From the NCBI GenBank assembly GCA_019246575.1, contig JAFAQG010001044.1:1-10428 (forward strand): DNA of 10,428 bases, in the 5' to 3' direction. The notes beneath the pieces were generated by a model that saw only the letters and a list, made by a program, of their open reading frames with translations, was not told the origin of the DNA and searched no databases. The position numbers and the translations under genes are program-made. The DNA comes from Acidobacteriaceae bacterium (GTDB lineage: Bacteria; Acidobacteriota; Terriglobia; Bryobacterales; Bryobacteraceae). Below are positions 6,087 to 10,428 of this stretch, in pieces; within the stretch, counting starts at the first letter, position 1; each line of letters opens with the position of its first letter.

Positions 6087-7508
6087 CTATGTCGCGATCG
6101 GTTGCGCCTGAACGGGAGCTTTATTATCGATGCGAATCTTGGCCTCGTTCTTGAGAGTCCGGATCACCTGATAACTTCCGGTGACGATCTGGTCGCCGTC
6201 CTTCAACCCACCGAGGACTTCGATCTCAGTCGCGCCCGCAATGCCGGTCTCCACTTTACGAAACTCCGCTTTACCGTTGTTCACGACGAATACGCCCTGA
6301 AGCTCCTCTTTGGCGGCTCTCTGGGCGGCAATATCAATCGGAGCATTGCCTTTTCTAGCCGGCTGCAACTGGCCTCTTTGGCGGATCGTGAGCGCCTGAA
6401 TAGGGATGGCCCGTACATTGCGGCGAGTGGCGGTGACGATCTTCGCGGTGCAGGAGAGGCCCGGTCTGACCATGTCTTCCGGGATATCGAGCGCGATAAC
6501 GACCTTGAAGTCTTTCGCCTCCTGACTCGAAGTCTGACTCTGAGACGCCGCGACGCCCGTGGAGCGCACGAGCGCCGTATCGCCGATCTCGATCACTTTG
6601 CCCTTAAACGTTTTATTCGGGATCGCATCGATGGTAACGTCGGCGTTCTGATTCAGCTTTACGCTGACGATGTCCGTCTCATCGACGTGCACTTCCGCGG
6701 TGATGATCGACATATCGGCGATGGTCATGATAGTAGAGGAAGACGAATTTTGAATACCTGGAACAACGGTCTCACCTACTCGAACGGGCAGGTTCGTGAC
6801 GACACCGTCCAGCGGCGCGATAGCCTCGTACTGCGATAGGACGTTCGCCGATCTCGCGACCATCGCCTGACCCTGCGCGATCTTCTTTTGAGCAGACTGG
6901 AGTTGAGCCAACGCCTGAGCGCGCTGGGCCTTTGCCTGGGCAAGCCGCTGCTCAGAAGCCGCGAGAGTGGTCTCCGCCAGATCGAACGTCGCCTTCTTGG
7001 CTTCGTAATCCTGGCTCGAGATAAGTTTCGAATCGAATAATTGTTGGCTACGTTTCAGATCTACTTTTTTTTGGTCGAGATCGGCGCGATCGTGCTCGAC
7101 TTGCGCCTGAGCGACGGCGATGTTGTCATCGGACGATTTGAGTGCGGCTTCACTGGCGGCGGAATCGGCGAGCGCCGCGTTCAATGCGGCATCCTGGGCT
7201 TTGAGATCCGCGGCGGGCTGAACGCTAGCCAGGCGTGCGAGCACCTGGCCCTTGCGAACGTGATCCCCCTCCTTGACCAAAAGCGCAGTAATCGGCGCGC
7301 CTCCGGGCGTATTCGTACCGATATTGATGTAATTCCTGGGCTTGATTTCACCAGAAGCGGTAACGATGGCAGTCACGTCCATGCGCCCGACTCTGGCGGT
7401 CTGAACCGTTACTACACCACGCCGGGCGACTTCGATGCGGGCAAATACCCCGCCGGCAGCGAGCACCAACAGAGCGACTACCAGCAGTATTTTCCATTTT
7501 CGTTTCAA
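6087..7508 (-). CDS. Periplasmic efflux adaptor (HlyD/MacA-like membrane fusion protein)
   Basis: This 473-residue adaptor would bridge an inner-membrane ABC exporter to an outer-membrane channel. It has an N-terminal membrane anchor (about 6-23). A first half of the lipoyl/barrel-sandwich domain follows (about 45-98, with GEIKPRNYINIG and VKEGDHVRKGQVLARL). Next comes a long Ala/Gln-rich alpha-helical hairpin (about 100-225) and the second lipoyl half IAPLDGVVTNLPVRVGETV (230-248). A beta-barrel domain (about 265-360, with ADVTIDAIPNKTFKGKVIEIG and VRPGLSCTAKI) precedes a membrane-proximal domain to the end, including GLKDGDQIVTGSY. The start is TTG 7508: no in-frame ATG gives the anchor, and the TTG is overlapped by the stop of an upstream leader ORF, which suggests coupled translation. 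The ATPase follows 18 bp downstream. MacA-like function is supported by this pairing; the substrate is unknown. Confidence 0.92.
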   Translation of the reverse strand: MKRKWKILLVVALLVLAAGGVFARIEVARRGVVTVQTARVGRMDVTAIVTASGEIKPRNYINIGTNTPGGAPITALLVKEGDHVRKGQVLARLASVQPAADLKAQDAALNAALADSAASEAALKSSDDNIAVAQAQVEHDRADLDQKKVDLKRSQQLFDSKLISSQDYEAKKATFDLAETTLAASEQRLAQAKAQRAQALAQLQSAQKKIAQGQAMVARSANVLSQYEAIAPLDGVVTNLPVRVGETVVPGIQNSSSSTIMTIADMSIITAEVHVDETDIVSVKLNQNADVTIDAIPNKTFKGKVIEIGDTALVRSTGVAASQSQTSSQEAKDFKVVIALDIPEDMVRPGLSCTAKIVTATRRNVRAIPIQALTIRQRGQLQPARKGNAPIDIAAQRAAKEELQGVFVVNNGKAEFRKVETGIAGATEIEVLGGLKDGDQIVTGSYQVIRTLKNEAKIRIDNKAPVQAQPIAT

Positions 7509-7600
7509 GTCGACAAGCTCTCTTCGTCCGTTGTCGAGGGACGGAAACCTGGCAGTAAAAGTTCCCCGGACTTTTGGTTGATCTTTATCGAATGTAGCAT
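7505..7600 (-). CDS. Small leader ORF (31 aa) overlapping the adaptor start
   Basis: ATG 7600 opens a 31-codon frame ending at TGA 7507-7505. A GGAG sits five bases before the ATG (7606-7609), a better initiation site than the one for the adaptor itself. The TGA overlaps the TTG start codon of the adaptor (TTGA), the classic arrangement for translational coupling. The peptide is hydrophilic, starts MLHSIKINQKSG and ends TTDEESLST; it has no membrane segment and resembles no family I know. It may be a leader whose translation lets ribosomes re-initiate at the weak TTG. A chance ORF of this length is possible, so confidence is moderate. Confidence 0.4.
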   Translation of the reverse strand: MLHSIKINQKSGELLLPGFRPSTTDEESLST

Positions 7601-7645
7601 GAGTGCTCCGGCCCCAAAATGCCTAAGCAATTGTTGAAAAACGGC

Positions 7646-8776
7646 TTAAATGTATATTCTTTTAACGCGGGCGTGAATTCCGCAGAGCACGCTGTAAGAG
7701 ATGGTCTGCGCGGCTTTTGCAATCTGCTGAGCGTCGATGGTGATGTTGCCTTCGGTTCCGAGCAGAGTGACAGCATCTCCGATCCTGGTTTCCGGGCAGT
7801 GAGTCACATCGATGGAGGTCATGTCCATCGACACAGCGCCCACGATTGGGGCTAGCTTTCCGTGGACAATGACGTTGCCGCGATTTCCGAGCCTGTGCGG
7901 GATACCGTCGGCATAGCCGGCCGCGATAACAGCGACTCGAATCGGCCGCACAGCTTTGAAAGTTGCGCCGTAGCCGATGGCCGCTCCGGCCGGAAGATCC
8001 TTGACGGATAATACGGCCGCTCGCCATGTGAGCGCCGGTTTTACGTTCAAAATCTTGGCAGGAGCGGGCCCGCGAACCGGTGAAACGTAGCCGTAAATGG
8101 CATGACCCGGGCGTACCATGCCGCGCCACGCCTGTTTCCTACCGTACGCAACCGGGATGGTGCTCGAGAGATGAACGAACTTCGGATGGACGCCTGCAGC
8201 GCTGAGCGATTGGGCGACTTCATCGAAGGTTTCTAGTTGGCGATCGGTTTGGTGGCTCTGATAATCGGCCGCGGAGGCAAAGTGAGTCATCAGACCTTCG
8301 AGCTGGACGTGCTTGGCTGCAAAGATTGCCTCGGCGATGGCTCTGGCGTCCGGGTTAACCCCGAGACGCCCCATGCCGGAGTCGATCTTCAGATGGAACC
8401 CTACCTTCTGTTCCCGTGCACAGGCAAGGCGATCGAGTTCAGAGATGTCTTCCAACCTATGAATCACGGGAGTCAGGCCGTAGGCCAACATCGGTTCGCG
8501 GGTAAACGGCAGAAAATCGGCCATCACGAGGATGCGGGTTCGAATGCCGGCATCGCGAAGCGCCACGCCTTCATCGGTATTGCTTACGGCGAGCCAGTTT
8601 GCGCCTTCTTCCTGCAACGTGCGCGAGACCTCGACTGCGCCATGCCGGTATGCGTCCGCTTTCACAACCGGCATGATCTCTATATCCGGGCCGACGACGG
8701 CACGGATCGCTCGAAAATTCGCGGCGATTTGGGGGCGCGAAACTTCCACCCAGGAGCGATAGGGAAGATTGGTCAC
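7646..8776 (-). CDS. alr: Alanine racemase
   Basis: This is a 376-residue PLP enzyme that interconverts L- and D-alanine in the cytoplasm, providing D-alanine for peptidoglycan. It has the usual length and order: an N-terminal TIM barrel with PLP lysine K39 and Y43 in VVKADAYRHG, R137 in SGMGRLG, H165 in GLMTHFAS, R222 and G224 in VRPGHAIYGY, then the beta-domain with catalytic Y269 in IGYGATF, SMDMT (316-320) and Y361 in TISYSVLCGIHARV. A local oddity is HLSST (202-206), where most family members have H-x-A-N-S before the R222 motif. The start is GTG 8776, which gives the usual distance of 39 residues to the PLP lysine; the ribosome-binding site is weak. It lies 59 bp after the outer-membrane channel gene and 137 bp before the adaptor start, on the same strand. 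It is probably the housekeeping copy, but the window cannot show whether another exists. Confidence 0.95.
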   Translation of the reverse strand: MTNLPYRSWVEVSRPQIAANFRAIRAVVGPDIEIMPVVKADAYRHGAVEVSRTLQEEGANWLAVSNTDEGVALRDAGIRTRILVMADFLPFTREPMLAYGLTPVIHRLEDISELDRLACAREQKVGFHLKIDSGMGRLGVNPDARAIAEAIFAAKHVQLEGLMTHFASAADYQSHQTDRQLETFDEVAQSLSAAGVHPKFVHLSSTIPVAYGRKQAWRGMVRPGHAIYGYVSPVRGPAPAKILNVKPALTWRAAVLSVKDLPAGAAIGYGATFKAVRPIRVAVIAAGYADGIPHRLGNRGNVIVHGKLAPIVGAVSMDMTSIDVTHCPETRIGDAVTLLGTEGNITIDAQQIAKAAQTISYSVLCGIHARVKRIYI

Positions 8777-8789
8777 GGTGAGAGTACCT

Positions 8790-8811
8790 GCGACCGCTCC
8801 CTCGCGGTCGC
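8790..8811. repeat. Perfect 8-bp stem-loop between the channel gene and alr
   Basis: GCGACCGC (8790-8797) and GCGGTCGC (8804-8811) form a perfect 8-bp GC-rich inverted repeat around a six-base loop (TCCCTC). It fills much of the 59-bp gap between two same-strand genes. No T-run follows on the minus strand, so a classic intrinsic terminator is unlikely. The form resembles short palindromic elements dispersed in intergenic gaps of some GC-rich genomes and could act in mRNA processing or partial attenuation. Confidence 0.5.
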
Positions 8812-8835
8812 GGCCCGGTCGGATGTGTCCGCGTT

Positions 8836-10302
8836 TTACCGGCCTGGCGCGGTTGTATTCCAGCCGCCGCCGAGCGACTTATAAAGAGCGATAAGATCGG
8901 TCAGCACTGCGGTGTTACTTTGCACAAGCGCGTCTTCGTTCGCGAGCTGATCGCGTTGCGCGTCGAGAACCGAGATGAAATCGGTCAAGCCTCGCCGATA
9001 GAGCTCGGTCGCCATCTGGGTCGCCTGCTGGCTGGCCTGAACGGCAGCGCTGAGTTTTTCGCGGCGTTCCTGTTCCCGGCCATAGCCCGCAAGCGAATCC
9101 TCGCTCTCGCGTAGGGCCGTCAATACGGCCTTTTGATACTCGGTCACAGCTTCCTCATACTGCTGTTTTTTGACCGCGATGTTTGCCCGGATCTTTCCGG
9201 CTTCGAAGATAGGCAACGTTATGCCGGGTCCGACGGCGAAGAAGTTCCCTGCGCCGATGGTGAAGCCGGAGAGGTCCGTTGCCTGCCGTCCGGCAAGGCC
9301 GGTCACGACGATCTTCGGAAACAGGTCCGCTTTCGCTGCGCCGACGCGCGCGGCGGCCGCAATCAGTTGAGCGCGAGACTGGCGCAGGTCGGGACGGCGC
9401 GTCAGGAGGTCGCCCGGCAACCCGACAGGAACGGTTGGTGGATTCGGAGGAAGCTGGCCCTCCCCTTCTAATTCCTGCTGAAGCGCTGAAGGAGGCTGAG
9501 CCAAGAGAACACTCAAGGCGTGAATAGAAAGGCTGATCTCTTTTTGGAGGCTCGGCACGAGGGCTTCGCTCGAGGCCAGCTGCTCCTGTTGCCGTTCGAC
9601 GTCCAACTGAGCACCGAGCCCGGCGTCCACACGCACCTGCGTCAAATGCAATGAATCCTGCTGAAGCGCAATGTTCTGCTTGGTAAGGGCGAGCCGGCGT
9701 TGTGCTCCGCGCAGCTCCATGTAATTGCGGGCAATCTCACCCGAGAGACTTACAAGCGCATCGCGGCGAGCTTCTTCGGCGGATGCGACTTCGGCCGTTG
9801 CGGCTTGCAAGGCATGCCGTTTGCCGCCGAAGAGATCGATCTCCCAGGACGCGTCGAACCCGAGCTGAAAAATGTTGGTTTCGAATGGCGAAACGAAAAT
9901 GCCGCCGCCGGGCGGAAGATTTCCGAGGTGTATATTGCCGTCTTCGAATCCGCCACGGATTTGCCGGAACGAATTACTGGACTCGATAGAAGGCAGCAGA
10001 TCGCCGCGCGTGATCCTGCGTGAAGCACGCGCCTCGAGCAGCCGTTGTCCCGCGGCTTTGAGATCGAGATTACTCTCAATGCCGCGATCGATGAGTTTCG
10101 TCAGCTCGGCATCGTTCAGCGTCGCCCACCATTTTTCGACGGCAGCATCTGTGGTCGTGCCCGGAGCATTCGTCTGCTCAGCGAAGCGGTCGGGCGTTTT
10201 CACCGAGACCCGGTCGGGATTCTTGGCGCGTGCGCCTGCGCAGAGCTGGCCTGCAAATAACAGCGCCGCGAGGCCTTGCTTCCAGAATGTGTTTCGCGTC
10301 AT
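8836..10302 (-). CDS. Outer-membrane efflux channel (TolC-like, NodT/OprM family)
   Basis: This 488-residue protein would form the outer-membrane exit duct of a tripartite pump. The N-terminal signal sequence runs about 8-26 (GLAALLFAGQL then CAGARA). C21 lies in it but the residues before it (GQL) do not make a good lipobox, so signal peptidase I cleavage after ARA is at least as likely as lipidation. Family marks: WWATLNDAELTKLIDRG (58-74), NLDLKAAGQRLLEAR (78-92), FDASWEIDLFGG (149-160), the linker GLPGDLLTRRPDL (294-306), ARVGAAKADLFP (318-329), YRRGLTDFISVLDAQR (435-450) and ALYKSLGGGW (472-481). Two homologous efflux-protein repeats are therefore present, at a normal length for the family. 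The ATG 10302 lies 10 bp after the stop of an adaptor gene, so these two are one operon. It could serve that upstream adaptor, the MacA-like one downstream, or both. Confidence 0.94.
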   Translation of the reverse strand: MTRNTFWKQGLAALLFAGQLCAGARAKNPDRVSVKTPDRFAEQTNAPGTTTDAAVEKWWATLNDAELTKLIDRGIESNLDLKAAGQRLLEARASRRITRGDLLPSIESSNSFRQIRGGFEDGNIHLGNLPPGGGIFVSPFETNIFQLGFDASWEIDLFGGKRHALQAATAEVASAEEARRDALVSLSGEIARNYMELRGAQRRLALTKQNIALQQDSLHLTQVRVDAGLGAQLDVERQQEQLASSEALVPSLQKEISLSIHALSVLLAQPPSALQQELEGEGQLPPNPPTVPVGLPGDLLTRRPDLRQSRAQLIAAAARVGAAKADLFPKIVVTGLAGRQATDLSGFTIGAGNFFAVGPGITLPIFEAGKIRANIAVKKQQYEEAVTEYQKAVLTALRESEDSLAGYGREQERREKLSAAVQASQQATQMATELYRRGLTDFISVLDAQRDQLANEDALVQSNTAVLTDLIALYKSLGGGWNTTAPGR

Positions 10303-10312
10303 ATGAGGCCTG

Positions 10313-10428
10313 TCAGTTAGCCCGAATAAAGACGTCCATCTGCTGGCCCGGCCAAACGAGTGCGCCTTTATCGAGCGCGAAAATTGCTTCCAGCACGCGC
10401 GTATCTACTCGCTCGGTTGCATCGTTGG
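10313..10428 (-). CDS. HlyD-family efflux adaptor, C-terminal end only
   Basis: Only the last 37 codons and the TGA (10315-10313) lie in the window; the 5' part is beyond the right edge. The frame encodes NDATERVDTRVLEAIFALD, then KGALVWPGQQMDVFIRAN and stop. This matches the C-terminal end of HlyD-type periplasmic adaptors, where R-x-DTRVLEV-x-(Y/F)-x-L and (Y/W)xGQQ(V/M)DVFI are usual. It is a different adaptor type from the MacA-like protein at 6087-7508. The stop lies 10 bp before the channel gene, so adaptor and channel are co-transcribed and probably work together. Its inner-membrane partner (ABC permease or RND pump) is presumably encoded outside the window. Confidence 0.75.
   Translation of the reverse strand, partial: NDATERVDTRVLEAIFALDKGALVWPGQQMDVFIRAN

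Noticed and set aside
5547..6839. 430-codon open frame on the plus strand across the ATPase and adaptor genes
   Set aside because: It lies antisense to two well-supported genes with intact motifs, its translation has no recognisable domain, and long antisense frames are common in GC-rich DNA.

Overview
The window is about 10.4 kb of GC-rich bacterial chromosome with no tRNA, rRNA, CRISPR array, insertion sequence or phage gene that I can see. The gene set suits a soil-type Gram-negative bacterium: a NodT-type outer-membrane efflux channel, HlyD/MacA-type adaptors, a manganese catalase, a large membrane-anchored cytochrome c and an HD-GYP regulator. My best guess is an Acidobacteriota member (Terriglobia or Solibacter-like). 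That is an inference from gene style, not from a marker gene.

Layout. Almost everything is on the minus strand. From left to right: a family 5 (UDGb-type) uracil-DNA glycosylase cut by the left edge (1-686); a small DUF1801/YdhG-type protein (741-1166); a response regulator with an HD-GYP output domain (1227-2375). After a ~200 bp divergent intergenic region comes the only plus-strand gene, a membrane-anchored cytochrome c that appears broken by an internal deletion or frameshift (2578-3689). It runs tail to tail into a manganese catalase (3728-4489). A single-domain response regulator follows (4647-5063). The right half is a minus-strand efflux block. In transcription order it holds the 3' end of one HlyD-type adaptor (from beyond 10428 to 10313), an outer-membrane channel (8836-10302), alanine racemase alr (7646-8776), a short leader ORF (7505-7600), a MacA-like adaptor (6087-7508) and a MacB/LolD-type ATPase (5301-6068).

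How the genes work together. The ATPase and adaptor are adjacent and look like two of the three inner parts of a MacAB-type tripartite exporter, with the NodT-type channel as a plausible outer-membrane partner. The FtsX/MacB-type permease is absent from the window, and the ATPase is followed by a ~240 bp gap and an unrelated receiver gene. alr supplies D-alanine for peptidoglycan and sits inside the efflux block with no obvious mechanistic link. The left half is a loose set of DNA repair, signalling and oxidative-stress genes.

I did not find a convincing new multi-gene system. The points most worth a second look are the broken cytochrome, a well-formed leader ORF whose stop codon overlaps the TTG start of the adaptor, the degenerate receiver of the HD-GYP protein, and several short inverted repeats at gene starts and junctions. 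No gene-free stretch exceeds 300 bases; the longest, 5064-5300, holds only a ribosome-binding site, a short palindrome and one weak 27-codon ORF.
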